Shown here one piece after another: positions 9,458-17,799 of a stretch of DNA of 64,000 bases. The DNA is from Embleya sp051903075 (lineage in GTDB: Bacteria > Actinomycetota > Actinomycetes > Streptomycetales > Streptomycetaceae): assembly GCF_051903075.1 (NCBI RefSeq), contig NZ_CP182422.1, positions 930,001-994,000 on the forward strand, written 5' to 3'. Under the pieces are notes generated by a model, which had not been told where the DNA came from, made no database searches, and was given only the letters and a program-made list of their open reading frames with translations. The position numbers were made by a program, and so were the translations under genes. Every line of letters begins with the position of its first letter. Within the stretch, counting starts at the first letter, position 1.

Positions 9458-10158
9458 CCACAGCGAATGCCCCGACGACCACGGCCTCGTCCGCCGCCCC
9501 CACCCGGGGAGTGCTCACGAGGATCGTGCCCGAACCGGTCCGGCGGATCGTGGCGCACGAGCGACGCGTCTGGGAAAGCCTGATCCGCTGGGTCACCCGC
9601 CGACCGCACGGCGTCGAGGGCGCCGACGCGATCTTCACCCACGCCCGCGACCAGGCCCTGACGGTGTACTGCCTGGCCTTCGCCTGCATCGTCGAGACCG
9701 TCGCCGTGTCCTACCTCCTCCCCGGGCCACCGGTCGTCCACTACGTCCTCCTGGCCGTGGACGTCTACACCGTCCTGTTCGTCCTCGGCATGCAGGCCGC
9801 CGCCGTCACCCGACCCCACGTCCTCGTGAACGGAGCCCTGCGCGTTCGCCAGGCGGCCCACGTCGACATCCACGTCCCCCTCGACCACATCGCCGCCATC
9901 CGCCGCGAGACACGCTTCACCCACGAGAAGAGGGACAACGAACTGAACCTCCCCATCGCCTCGCAAACCTCCCTCACCCTCGAACTGACCACCCCGCTCA
10001 CCGCCCCCGGATTCCTCGGCGCACCCCGCCTCGTCACCGTGATCAGACTCCACGCGGACGATCCCGGTGCCCTCCACAACGCCCTCACACAGGCACGACC
10101 CCGCAGTACGCCGGTGCAGCCCTACCGCAAAACCGCCCCGGACGGCCCAGTCCGATGA
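9454..10158 (+). CDS. Membrane protein of unknown function
   Basis: 234 residues, coupled to the MerR gene by an ATGA overlap. Two hydrophobic helices are visible at about residues 68-90 (VYCLAFACIVETVAVSYLL) and 95-115 (VHYVLLAVDVYTVLFVLGM). After them comes a soluble C-terminal half that resembles a PH-like or beta-rich domain (RVRQAAHVDIHVPLDHIAAI). The family is not recognised. Its position suggests that it is the target or partner of the MerR regulator, perhaps in envelope stress or drug response. The function is inference only. Confidence 0.7.
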   Translation: MTTANAPTTTASSAAPTRGVLTRIVPEPVRRIVAHERRVWESLIRWVTRRPHGVEGADAIFTHARDQALTVYCLAFACIVETVAVSYLLPGPPVVHYVLLAVDVYTVLFVLGMQAAAVTRPHVLVNGALRVRQAAHVDIHVPLDHIAAIRRETRFTHEKRDNELNLPIASQTSLTLELTTPLTAPGFLGAPRLVTVIRLHADDPGALHNALTQARPRSTPVQPYRKTAPDGPVR

Positions 10159-10471
10159 CTGTGCCGTCGGGCGCCCGCGAATTCGGGTTGTCTGACCGAT
10201 GCGGTGCGCGGCTCGCGTGGTACGAGATTCCGGGCGGCCCACCGCCGAATGCGACCAGGGGAAAGACAACCGCGACCGTGAACCCGAACGAAGTCGTGCT
10301 CGGCGACCATGCCCACGACGGTGCCCCAGGCGAATCGGGCGTGCAGCTCGACGACCTGCCCAGGAACCTCTGCAACAACGCCTCGATCCGCGCAAGTTGC
10401 TGCTTCATCGCCGCCATGTCCTTGGACGGGCCGTCGATCTCCTTCGACGCGGGGCGATACGCCTCGGTCGG
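10085..10471 (-). other. Coding-like remnant, function unknown
   Basis: On the minus strand one frame gives a convincing short protein-like segment (EIDGPSKDMAAMKQQLARIE then ALLQRFLGR) right after an in-frame TAG at 10474-10472. It then runs into Pro/Ser-rich, less credible sequence that overlaps the end of the membrane-protein gene. No full gene can be built. It may be the tail of a lost gene with a coiled coil. Nothing else supportable lies between 10159 and 10558. Confidence 0.3.
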
Positions 10472-10558
10472 CTACCCCCTCCGGATCAGTAGGCATCTCG
10501 GTCCTGATGCAGTCGGCTGGGACGACGCCCGGGGCGCCGGCTCGAGCATTCGATTTCT

Positions 10559-11281
10559 TCAATCGAGAGTCGTGACGGTCGTGACGGCCACCAGCGCAGA
10601 GACCGTGGTCCGGGCATCACACCACTCGGCCGAGGGCGGGATCCCGGACATCGCGCCGGGGGTACCGCCCGCCACCACGATCGAACGGCCGTCCAGGATG
10701 TGCGGAGACCGTGCGACGGCGCGCCACATGTGCACGCCGTTGCGGTGCACGGGGCCCTCGTTCGGGTGGAGTTGGGCCCGGACCGCGGAGTGGATGCCGT
10801 CCGCGCCGACCAGCGCGTCCGCGTCCTCGACGATCGACTCGCCGCTCGTGCGGTCCGGGAAGTGCGCCCGGACGCCGGACGCCGTCTGCTCGAAGCGTCG
10901 GAACGAGCGGCCGGTACGGACCGCGTCCGGCCCCAGGCGTTCGCACACCGCCGCCAGGAGCAGCACGTGCAGCCGGCCCCGGTGCACGGAGTACTGCGGC
11001 CACCGGTAGCCGGCCGCGAGCCCGACCGGCTCCTCCCACACCGGTGCGCCCGCACGGTCGTGATACCGCAAGCGGTGCGGGGGCAGCGCGACGGCCGCCA
11101 GTTCCTCGGCCAGACCGAGTTCGGCGAGTTCACGGACGGCGTGCGGCAGCAGGTTGATCCCCACACCGACCGCCTCAATGGTCCGGGCGGCCTCGCTCAC
11201 CCGAGGCCACAGCCCGGCGGCGCGCAGGCTCAGGGCGCAGGTCGGCCCGGCGATGCCGCCGCCGACGATGGTGACTCTCAT
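10559..11281 (-). pseudogene. FAD-dependent monooxygenase, C-terminally truncated
   Basis: The gene starts at 11281 with MRVTIVGGGIAGPTCALSLR, the Rossmann FAD-binding start (GGGIAG). VGVGINLLPHAVRELAELG and a DALVGADGIHSAVR motif of the aromatic-ring hydroxylase group follow. The frame ends after 240 residues in ALVAVTTVTTLD, whereas the family normally runs to about 370-400 residues. The second GD motif that contacts FAD ribitol is absent. The last roughly 30 residues already look unrelated. Most likely an inactive remnant. Confidence 0.75.
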
Positions 11282-11662
11282 GGGATCCGCCCTGCCCTGC
11301 GTCGGTGCCGCGAACAAGGCTCCCCGAAGGGGCGCCCACCGATCATGCCGGCTGGGCCGATTCGACACCGTGGCAGACGAGTTCGGGACGCACGGCGCGC
11401 CCCGGCGGCAACTCCTGTCCCTGGAGCCGAACATGATCGCGCCGCCCCGGCCGACACGACCGGGCCTTCGGGCCCAGGGCCGGCGGTGGCCGTGCGGATG
11501 GCGCCACGGTTGACCGCATGGTCGCGGGCGAGGGCGGTGACGGAGCCGCCTGCCACGCAGCCGCGCGGACGGTGTCGGTCTTCGCGGGCCGCGGCGGCCG
11601 GGCGCCTTGGCCACCCTTCGTCTCGGTGGCCCTCGATCTCGGTCTCCCGGACAGCGGCGGTG
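11282..11662. other. Intergenic region without a supportable gene
   Basis: About 380 bases between the FAD monooxygenase start and the 3' end of the SDR gene. Only a short GC-rich inverted repeat near 11460-11480 (GGGCCTTCGGGCCC) stands out, which could act as a terminator hairpin. Both strands give only shadow frames. Confidence 0.4.
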
Positions 11663-12592
11663 TCAGCGTGCCTGTGCGAGCAGGTCGCGTGAGAGGTCCC
11701 ACAGGCGGCGTGCGCCGACCGGGTCGACGGCGTAGCGGGCGACGCCGTGCAGGGTGCCGGAGCGGCGGTCGACGATCTCGGTCTCGTTGCAGTCGACGAA
11801 GTAGCGGCCCCCGACGCCTTCGAGGAGCGGTGAGGTCGCGAGGAGTACGGAGGTCGCGGCGCCCTGTTCGACGGTCTTGATCAGTTCGGCGGGGACGCGA
11901 CCGCTGCCTCGGCCGCCGGTGTGGCGTTGCAGGTTGGTGTAGATGGCGCCGGGCATGAGTGCGTTGGCGGTGATGTTGTCGTCGGCCCAGGCGCGGGTCG
12001 CCTCGACCGCGAAGAGGGCGTTGGCGGTCTTGGACTGGCCGTAGGCGAGCCAGGGGTCGTAGGGGCGGAAGGCGAAGTTGATGTCGTCCCACACGATCGG
12101 CGACTGCTGATGGCCGGTGGAACTCACCACCACCACGCGGGCGTTGCCGTCGGCGGCCAGCGCGTGGTGCAAGCCGGTGGCGAGGGCGAAGTGGCCCAGG
12201 TGGTTGGTGGCGAACTGCCATTCCCAGCCCTGTTCGGTGTACTGCTCGGGGCAGGCCATGACGCCGGCGTTGTTGACCAGGATGTGCAGCGGTCCCTGCC
12301 AGGCGTCGACGAACGCGGCGATCGACGCGAGGTCGGTCAGGTCGAGGGGTGCGACGCGCACCTCGTGGTTCCCCGTGGAGGCGGTGATCTCCTTGGCGAC
12401 GCGTTCGCCCGCCGCCGGATCCCGGACCGCGAGGGTGACATGCGCGCCGGTGAAGGCCAGGGCGCGGGCCGTCTCCGCGCCCAGTCCGGAGGAGCCGCCG
12501 GTGACGACGGCGCGGCGGCCGGTGAGGTCGATCCCGTCCACTGTCTCGGCGGCGGTGGTGCCGAATCCGAACGGGGTGGTGATGGCGTTCAT
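11663..12592 (-). CDS. Short-chain dehydrogenase/reductase
   Basis: 309 residues. The Rossmann cofactor motif TGGSSGLG follows a roughly 30-residue leader. Then come NNAGVM, the catalytic Ser in VVVSSTGHQ and YGQSK (Tyr-xxx-Lys). Sequence style (DDINFAFRPYDPWLAYGQSK) is that of the retinol-dehydrogenase / WW-domain-oxidoreductase-like SDRs common in actinomycetes. It is followed in transcription order by nothing close; upstream on the same strand, 43 bases away, is a second SDR, so the two are likely one operon controlled by the divergent LysR gene. NADP preference and substrate are not readable. Confidence 0.88.
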   Translation of the reverse strand: MNAITTPFGFGTTAAETVDGIDLTGRRAVVTGGSSGLGAETARALAFTGAHVTLAVRDPAAGERVAKEITASTGNHEVRVAPLDLTDLASIAAFVDAWQGPLHILVNNAGVMACPEQYTEQGWEWQFATNHLGHFALATGLHHALAADGNARVVVVSSTGHQQSPIVWDDINFAFRPYDPWLAYGQSKTANALFAVEATRAWADDNITANALMPGAIYTNLQRHTGGRGSGRVPAELIKTVEQGAATSVLLATSPLLEGVGGRYFVDCNETEIVDRRSGTLHGVARYAVDPVGARRLWDLSRDLLAQAR

Positions 12593-12635
12593 GGGGGATC
12601 TCCTGGGGTTTCGAGAACGTGCGGTTGCGCTGTGG

Positions 12636-13523
12636 TCAGGGGGTGAGCACGCGGTCCTGCTCAGTCGGCGGTGTGCCGGAGTGCCAGTCCAACGCCTTGC
12701 CGAAGCGGACCAGTTCGCCGTAGAGGGCGGGGTCGACGTGGTCGGCGAGGATCAGGTCGAGCACCGCCTCGGCGGCCTCGGCGGGTGACCGGGCCTGGCT
12801 GTAGTCGTCGAACCACGGTCGGGAGGTCGCGGTGTCGACCATGCCGGGGCAGACGGAGGCGATCAGGGTGTCGGCGGCCAGATCGCGCTCGCGCCGGTCG
12901 GCAGCGACTGCGCGGACGGCTGCCACCTGGGCCACCTTCGACGGTACGTTCAGCCACACCGGCCAGCCGTCCTCGGCGGCCGTGCCGTGGTGGATGGCGG
13001 CGCGCCAGGATTCGATGGCGTATTCGACCTGGTCGAGGGTCGCGCCGTCGAACCGCGGGCGCAGCCGAGGGTCGAGGTGGCCAAGGGTGCCGAGGCTGCT
13101 GGCGATCACCAGCAACCGGCCGCCGGGGCGCAGGACGGGGGCGAAGGAGCGCAGGACGGCATGGGTGGCGGTGTTGGCGACGTCGATGAACTCGTCGGCG
13201 CGTTCGGCCTGTGATTCGTGCGGCAGCAGGCGGGCGACCGCGTTGGAGACGACGATGTCGACGCCGCCGTGGCGGTCTTGGAGTTCGTCGGCGAGGCGGG
13301 CGATCGCGTCGGTGTCGGTGACGTCCAGGACCCGGCCCTCGACCCGGGCGCGGGTGTCGGACAGGCGGGCGACCTCGCGGGCGGCGTCCGTGACGCGCCG
13401 GTGGTCGCGGCCGGTGAGCAGGACCAGGTCGCCGGGGTTCGTACGGGCGGCGAGCCCTTCGGTCAGGGCCCGGCCCAGCCCCTGGTTGGCGCCGGTGACG
13501 AGGGCGATGCGGGAAGCGTTCAC
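12636..13523 (-). CDS. SDR-family protein with altered catalytic Tyr position
   Basis: 295 residues from a GTG at 13523 (VNASRIALVTGANQGLGRAL); longer starts would extend into the LysR promoter. The TGANQGLG cofactor motif, a downstream acidic segment and SNAVARL in place of NNAG are visible. Catalytic Ser is present in VIASSLGTLG. The active-site Lys lies in LNVPSKVAQ, but the position four residues before it is Asn rather than Tyr. It may be a non-classical SDR or a regulatory relative. It lies upstream of the other SDR on the same strand and divergent from LysR. Confidence 0.82.
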   Translation of the reverse strand: MNASRIALVTGANQGLGRALTEGLAARTNPGDLVLLTGRDHRRVTDAAREVARLSDTRARVEGRVLDVTDTDAIARLADELQDRHGGVDIVVSNAVARLLPHESQAERADEFIDVANTATHAVLRSFAPVLRPGGRLLVIASSLGTLGHLDPRLRPRFDGATLDQVEYAIESWRAAIHHGTAAEDGWPVWLNVPSKVAQVAAVRAVAADRRERDLAADTLIASVCPGMVDTATSRPWFDDYSQARSPAEAAEAVLDLILADHVDPALYGELVRFGKALDWHSGTPPTEQDRVLTP

Positions 13524-13565
13524 ACCTCGACGGTAGGAACCCTGGCGTCGTGCGTCCAACGAAAG

Positions 13566-13588
13566 TAACGCAAGCGTGGTATGCGTAA
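13566..13588. promoter_or_regulatory. Candidate LysR operator
   Basis: TAACGCA (13566-13572), nine bases, then TGCGTAA (13582-13588): a six-of-seven dyad within the 70-base gap between the SDR operon and the LysR gene. The length fits the T-N11-A type of LysR site. It immediately precedes the LysR ATG, as expected for shared control of both directions. Confidence 0.55.
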
Positions 13589-13593
13589 ACATC

Positions 13594-14523
13594 ATGGACT
13601 TCACGGATGTGTCGCTGACGGCGCTGCGCGTCTTCCGCGCGGTCGCCGAGCAGGGAACCTTCACCGCGGCGGCGGCGTCGCTGGGTTACACCCAGTCGGC
13701 GGTGTCCCGGCAGATCGCGGCGATCGAGCGGGTGGCGGGCGGGGAACTGCTGGAGCGGCGACGCGACGGCGTACGGCTCACCGCGACGGGGCGCCTGGTC
13801 ATGCGGCGCGCGACGGTCGTGCTCGACGAGATCGACGCGACCGCCCGCGAACTGTCCGGGCTGCCCGGGCCGGGCGGCACCGTGCGGCTGGGCTGGGTGC
13901 CCACCGCCGGTACCACCCTGGTGCCGCGCGCGCTGGTCGCGCTGCGGCACAGCGATCCGGGCGTGCGGGTCGTCAGCCGCGAGGGTGGCACCCCGGCGCT
14001 GGTGCGCGCCCTGCGGGCGGGCAGCATCGACCTCGCCCTGTTGTCCTCGGCGCCGCCGTTTCGCGCACCGGACGCCGAGTCCCCGCCCCTGGTGGTGCGC
14101 ACGCTCACCGAGCGCGCCCTGTGCCTGGCCGTACCCGCCGCGCATCCGCTGGCGCGCGGGGAGTTCGTCGACGCGGCCGACCTGCGCGGACAACGATGGA
14201 TCGGCGGTTCACCATCCGGCGCGGACCGGCTCATGGGGGTGTGGCCCGGCCTGGACGAACGCCCCGAGATCGCGCACACCGCCCGGGACTGGCTGGCGAA
14301 ACTGCACCTCGTCGCCGCCGGCTGCGGAATCACCACCGTGCCCTCCGCGTTGGCTCCCGCCGCGCCGTCCGGCGTGCGCATCCTGCCGGTGCGCGGCGGC
14401 CCGCAGGAAACACGCCGCCTGCTCCTGGCCCGACTCCCGGGGCAGCCGGTCGATCCGGTCGTCCGGCTCGCCGCCGCCTTGCGAGCCGCGGCCCTCGGAG
14501 AGGACACCGTCCCCGATCCGTGA
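13594..14523 (+). CDS. LysR-family transcriptional regulator
   Basis: 309 residues from the ATG at 13594 (MDFTDVSLTALRVFRAVAEQ). The winged HTH is clear at residues 10-70 (FTAAAASLGYTQSAVSRQIA). A two-lobe effector-binding domain follows (RLGWVPTAGTTLVPRAL; LVAAGCGITTVP). Transcribed away from the two SDR genes with a dyad in the gap, so the SDR operon is the likely target. The inducer is unknown. Confidence 0.9.
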   Translation: MDFTDVSLTALRVFRAVAEQGTFTAAAASLGYTQSAVSRQIAAIERVAGGELLERRRDGVRLTATGRLVMRRATVVLDEIDATARELSGLPGPGGTVRLGWVPTAGTTLVPRALVALRHSDPGVRVVSREGGTPALVRALRAGSIDLALLSSAPPFRAPDAESPPLVVRTLTERALCLAVPAAHPLARGEFVDAADLRGQRWIGGSPSGADRLMGVWPGLDERPEIAHTARDWLAKLHLVAAGCGITTVPSALAPAAPSGVRILPVRGGPQETRRLLLARLPGQPVDPVVRLAAALRAAALGEDTVPDP

Positions 14524-14787
14524 GGTGGGGCCGTCGGCCGGGCGGCTCGTACGGAGGTGCGCCGGACGGGGGCGCGGCATGACGTTTGCGCATGGGGTGT
14601 ATGCCCAACTGTCGTTGGACCCATGCCAGTCGGCTTCATAGCGTGACAGTGGACCCGGAGCCGGCCAGGTGAGCGTGGCCGCGGGCCTTCGACCGCCCGT
14701 CGTATCACGAGCAACCCCCCACCGTCCGTGAGCCCTTCCCGGCGAGCACCGTGCCGGGCCGTCCTCTCGACCGTCAACGAGGGAGCC

Positions 14788-15261
14788 GTGCCCAGAGGAA
14801 TCGATCTCCACATCCCGTTCCCGTGCCGGATCAGCCCCGATGTCGATCGGGCCACGGAACGACATCTCGCCTGGCCGCTCCTCCACGGCCTGTTGGCCGA
14901 CGAGGAAGCCGTGCGCAGACACGAGCGCGCGCGGTACGCGGAGTTGGCGGCGCGTTTCTACCCCGACGCGTCCGGGGCGGACCTCGACCTGGGCGTGGAC
15001 CTGATGAGCTGGTTCTTCGTCTTCCACGAGCTGTTCGACGGTCCGAGCGGCGAGGACCCGTCCCGGGCGCAGGCTCTCGTGGGCAGCACCATGGAGGCGC
15101 TGCGCCGGCCGGTGCGCCCTTCCCCGGCGCCCGTCGTGCGGGCGTTCTCCGACCTGTGGGAACGCAGCCGCGAGCTCAGCCAGGTGGTGAGGACGGCCAA
15201 GAGACGGGAGCTTCGCTGCAGATCGAGAGCGCGAGGTCGCGAACCTGTGGCTACTCCATGA
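14788..15261 (+). pseudogene. Class I terpene synthase, truncated
   Basis: GTG start at 14788 behind GAGGGA. The N-terminal part matches actinomycete class I terpene synthases (IDLHIPFPCRISPDVD, AWPLLHGLLADEEAVRRHER, LDLGVDLMSWFFVFHELFDG). The Asp-rich metal motif expected as DDxxD is only represented by VFHELFDG. Similarity ends at about residue 135 (LWERSRELSQ, near 15185), and the remaining Arg-rich codons look like read-through. The NSE metal site and C-terminal half are missing; the usual length is about 330 residues. The break coincides with the start of island-type sequence, so the gene was probably cut by that element or a linked deletion. Confidence 0.7.
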
Positions 15262-16240
15262 CGAACCCACTCGTCGCTACGGCGGAGCTGAGCACCGCCG
15301 GCACGCACTCGTGTGCCCGACCCGCTTCGAGCGACGCTGCCGCGAGGAGCGTCAGGTATCCGAGACAAGAAGCTTTGCCGGGTGTGGTCTTCGTGCGACC
15401 GTTCTCCAGCCGCTGCAACGTTGCCACGGAGATTCCCGCAAGCTCTGCTGTCTTGTGCTCGTCGAACCCGCACTGTTTCCGCACGTCCGCGAGTTCTGCC
15501 GCATGCTCTCGACAATGCACCGGCAGGTCGTCCAATACCTCCGTGGCAAGTTGCTTGCGCACGTGCGCGACCAGGTGGCGCATGCGGTCTCTCCGCGAAC
15601 CCAGGAGGAGCACGGAGGCTCGGGCAACGTGCTCGCGCCTGTCCTTACGGTCATCCCGTGGGGCCACCCGCATCACCGTTGCCCGGGCGCGGGCGCATTC
15701 GCGGCGCTCGGCAGTCGAGTCACCAAACGTTTCGTGCACGTTGCTGGTGCACGGCCGGGAGTCGTCCACGAGAGTCTCGACATATCCCGCGCCGGCGATG
15801 GCATCGTCGCACTCGCCGATCCTGGCAACCTGCGCAAGGACGTGGTCGCGCTCATCGGGGGTGAGCACTCGCGCCAGAGCCGAAGCGACGGCGTGCGCCT
15901 CGTCGCGTCCCGCCGGTTCGAACCCGGAACCCCAGCCTCGGAACATCGGCGTCTCCGCCGACCCCGGCAGGATCTCGGACAGCGCCTCCAGGGTGTAAGG
16001 GCTCCAGGCATTCATCATCAGCAAGAGCTCCCGCCAAGCGTCCGCCGACTGGTCGCCCGACCATGTCTGCCGAGATGCGGGCGGCGCCAGCATGGCACCG
16101 AAGGTGTCGAACTGCTCGGAGCACGTGGGGTTGTCCGCATACCAGTCGGCGCTGCGGACCAGAGTCCGGTGTGCGTATCGGATGGCGGCGTACCAACCGA
16201 ACAGCGCCTCCCGATACTCGGCAGTTCGCTGCTCGGACAT
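15251..16240 (-). CDS. Hypothetical protein with C-terminal XRE-like HTH
   Basis: 329 residues from the ATG at 16240. The N-terminal 200 residues (EALFGWYAAIRYAHRTLVRS; LTPDERDHVLAQVARIGECD) match no family I recognise. The C-terminal 90 residues contain a lambda-repressor/XRE-type HTH (LADVRKQCGFDEHKTAELAG then ISVATLQRLENGRTKT). Codon choice and lower GC differ from the chromosomal genes to the left, consistent with acquired DNA. Its 3' end overlaps the truncated terpene synthase region. It may be a regulator of a mobile island. Confidence 0.6.
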   Translation of the reverse strand: MSEQRTAEYREALFGWYAAIRYAHRTLVRSADWYADNPTCSEQFDTFGAMLAPPASRQTWSGDQSADAWRELLLMMNAWSPYTLEALSEILPGSAETPMFRGWGSGFEPAGRDEAHAVASALARVLTPDERDHVLAQVARIGECDDAIAGAGYVETLVDDSRPCTSNVHETFGDSTAERRECARARATVMRVAPRDDRKDRREHVARASVLLLGSRRDRMRHLVAHVRKQLATEVLDDLPVHCREHAAELADVRKQCGFDEHKTAELAGISVATLQRLENGRTKTTPGKASCLGYLTLLAAASLEAGRAHECVPAVLSSAVATSGFVME

Positions 16241-16348
16241 CACGGAGAAGTCCGACCCGACGTGGTCGGCACGGCAGTGCTGCGGACAGTCGGCGTCGGA
16301 CAGTCTCCGCAGCGCCGTGCCCGTCTCAAGGGAAGGAATGAGAGCGGT

Positions 16349-16630
16349 CTACAAGTGCTCGGCCTTGGGACCACGATTTCGTCGATCCTCCAGATCGACC
16401 TCGAGGAAGCGGCGAAAACGGGGATTGCCGCGCCACTGCGCAGCTTCCGCCCGCACGTGCCAGTCCTCCGTCCACACGCCCGTCGCGATGACCTCGCGCA
16501 AGCCCGTCACAAGGTCCTCACGCAGCTGACGCCCGAAGGCGACGAGCACACCGAGCTGCCGCGGATCACCGTGCAGAGAACCCATCACCAGCTCGACATC
16601 GCGCTGCCGGTGGTCATACCGAGCGAACAT
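16349..16630 (-). CDS. Hypothetical protein
   Basis: About 93 residues from the ATG at 16630; an upstream in-frame start at 16678 is also possible. Charged, with no membrane helix or signal (FARYDHRQRDVELVMGSLHG; REVIATGVWTEDWHVRAEAA). It precedes the HTH protein on the same strand by 108 bases. Family unrecognised. The position next to the attachment site at 16976 suggests an island gene. Confidence 0.5.
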   Translation of the reverse strand: MFARYDHRQRDVELVMGSLHGDPRQLGVLVAFGRQLREDLVTGLREVIATGVWTEDWHVRAEAAQWRGNPRFRRFLEVDLEDRRNRGPKAEHL

Positions 16631-16866
16631 CCACCCGCCTCGAATACGGTTCCACGTGCCGGGGAACTGCCGCGGCACAAGCCTGCATCATGCCGCAACG
16701 AACCGATGGATGGACTCGATTGCGCCGCACTGCAGCAGCACGGGCGTGGGCAGGCTTCGGCGGTGCCACGTCAACCGAGAGTCTTGAACCCTGGCTCCCT
16801 CGGAGCAAACAAGCCCTCCAACCGCTGAGCACGGTCAGCTTCAAAGCTGCTGAACTCCCACACGCT

Positions 16867-16885
16867 GGGGACCATTTGGGGACCA
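16867..16885. repeat. Paired 11-bp-phased repeat, likely integrase arm site
   Basis: GGGGACCA occurs at 16867-16874 and 16878-16885, one helical turn apart. The same arrangement (GTGGACCA or GGGGACCA twice, 11-base period) stands at 21016 and 27391, each about 90-110 bases before a tRNA-Pro fragment, and again at 27644. This looks like the arm-type binding sites of a tyrosine integrase. Confidence 0.6.
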
Positions 16886-16975
16886 CACGCTACACGCAAT
16901 ACGGCACGATATAGCGAAAAGTGAACGTCACATCGAGCAGCGAAAAGCCCCTGACCTGCGAAAATGCCCCATCTC

Positions 16976-17026
16976 CTTGACTGGGGGGGGTCAAGGGGTC
17001 GCAGGTTCAAATCCTGTCGTCCCGAC
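16976..17026 (+). other. Attachment site A: 3' part of tRNA-Pro(GGG)
   Basis: The anticodon arm (CTTGA ... TCAAG), variable region, T arm (GCAGG TTCAAAT CCTGT) and 3' acceptor strand CGTCCCGA of a tRNA-Pro with GGG anticodon are present. The D arm and 5' acceptor strand are not. This copy has eight Gs in the anticodon loop where the copy at 27500 has five, so it cannot be a working tRNA. The flanks on both sides match those of the copy at 27500. Read as an att site of an integrative element. Confidence 0.8.
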
Positions 17027-17033
17027 GGTGTTC

Positions 17034-17075
17034 AAGAGGCGTTGACAGGGGCAAAAGCCCAGGTCAACGCCTCTT
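17034..17075. terminator. Hairpin beside attachment site A
   Basis: A 13-bp perfect stem (AAGAGGCGTTGAC with its complement) encloses an inner GGGC-AAAA-GCCC stem. The copy at 27555 has the same structure with a compensating pair change (T to C on the left, A to G on the right). It lies where an integrase 3' end would be, so it is a terminator or a structured att component. Confidence 0.6.
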
Positions 17076-17518
17076 GCTGGTTCAGGCCACCACACGAGCG
17101 CACGGGTTGATCCCGGGTCGCCATGGACCATCCGTGGACCAATTGCGACCCCGGCGCACCTCCGGCCGAATTTCACGGCGACACGAATTCCCGCTTTGAT
17201 AGCATAAGAGACTCGGCACCGACACCTTCCGGTCATACTTCATCACTGTTCGCCTTCAAAGAGCTGTCTCGCGGTAAGCCATTTGACCGCCGGTCAAGTG
17301 CGCCACGACATCGCACAGGTTCCACGCTACGCCTTCGGCTCCTCCACGAGCATCAGGCATCTCGGATGCGCGCCGGCACCGCGGAGCGCCGATGATCCAC
17401 GGCTCCGAGGCTTCTATTCCGGTGGGCACGTTCACCATGCGTGGCTCCGAAAACGACCGACATCGCGTGCTGCTCCAGCATCCGGACACGAACCGTCCTC
17501 GGGAAGGTCAAGGGCACC

Positions 17519-17732
17519 TCAGTCGAATGCGTCCCTGCCCAAATGGACGTAGGTGTTCGGCACCCCGGCAGCATCCAGACGGTCTCGTTCCTGCTCCAAG
17601 GCCACGGTCTTGCCGCTTCCACGCTCCCCCAGCACAACAACCACCGGCACGTCCCCGGTCTCATCGAGACCCGCCACCCAAACGTGCCGACGCGAGCCCG
17701 GTGACGTTTCGCCAGCTGATCGTGTCAGCCAT
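17519..17732 (-). pseudogene. P-loop NTPase fragment
   Basis: Reading left from about 17732, after an out-of-frame start, one frame gives VWVAGLDETGDVPVVVVLGE followed by RGSGKTVALEQ, a Walker A motif, and ends at a TGA at 17519. Only about 60 residues survive. It resembles the beginning of a STAND/NACHT-type defence NTPase but is too short for a firm call. The roughly 440 bases between it and the hairpin at 17075 show no gene. Confidence 0.45.
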
Positions 17733-17799
17733 GGTCAGCTTCTCGGGCGATACCACCATTGCGACGACTTTTGCATCGGGACGGCCGGACTTCGACCCG

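Noticed and set aside
16976..17026. Complete tRNA-Pro gene at any of the three att sites
   Set aside because: No D arm or 5' acceptor strand precedes any copy, and one copy has an enlarged anticodon loop; only 3' parts are present.
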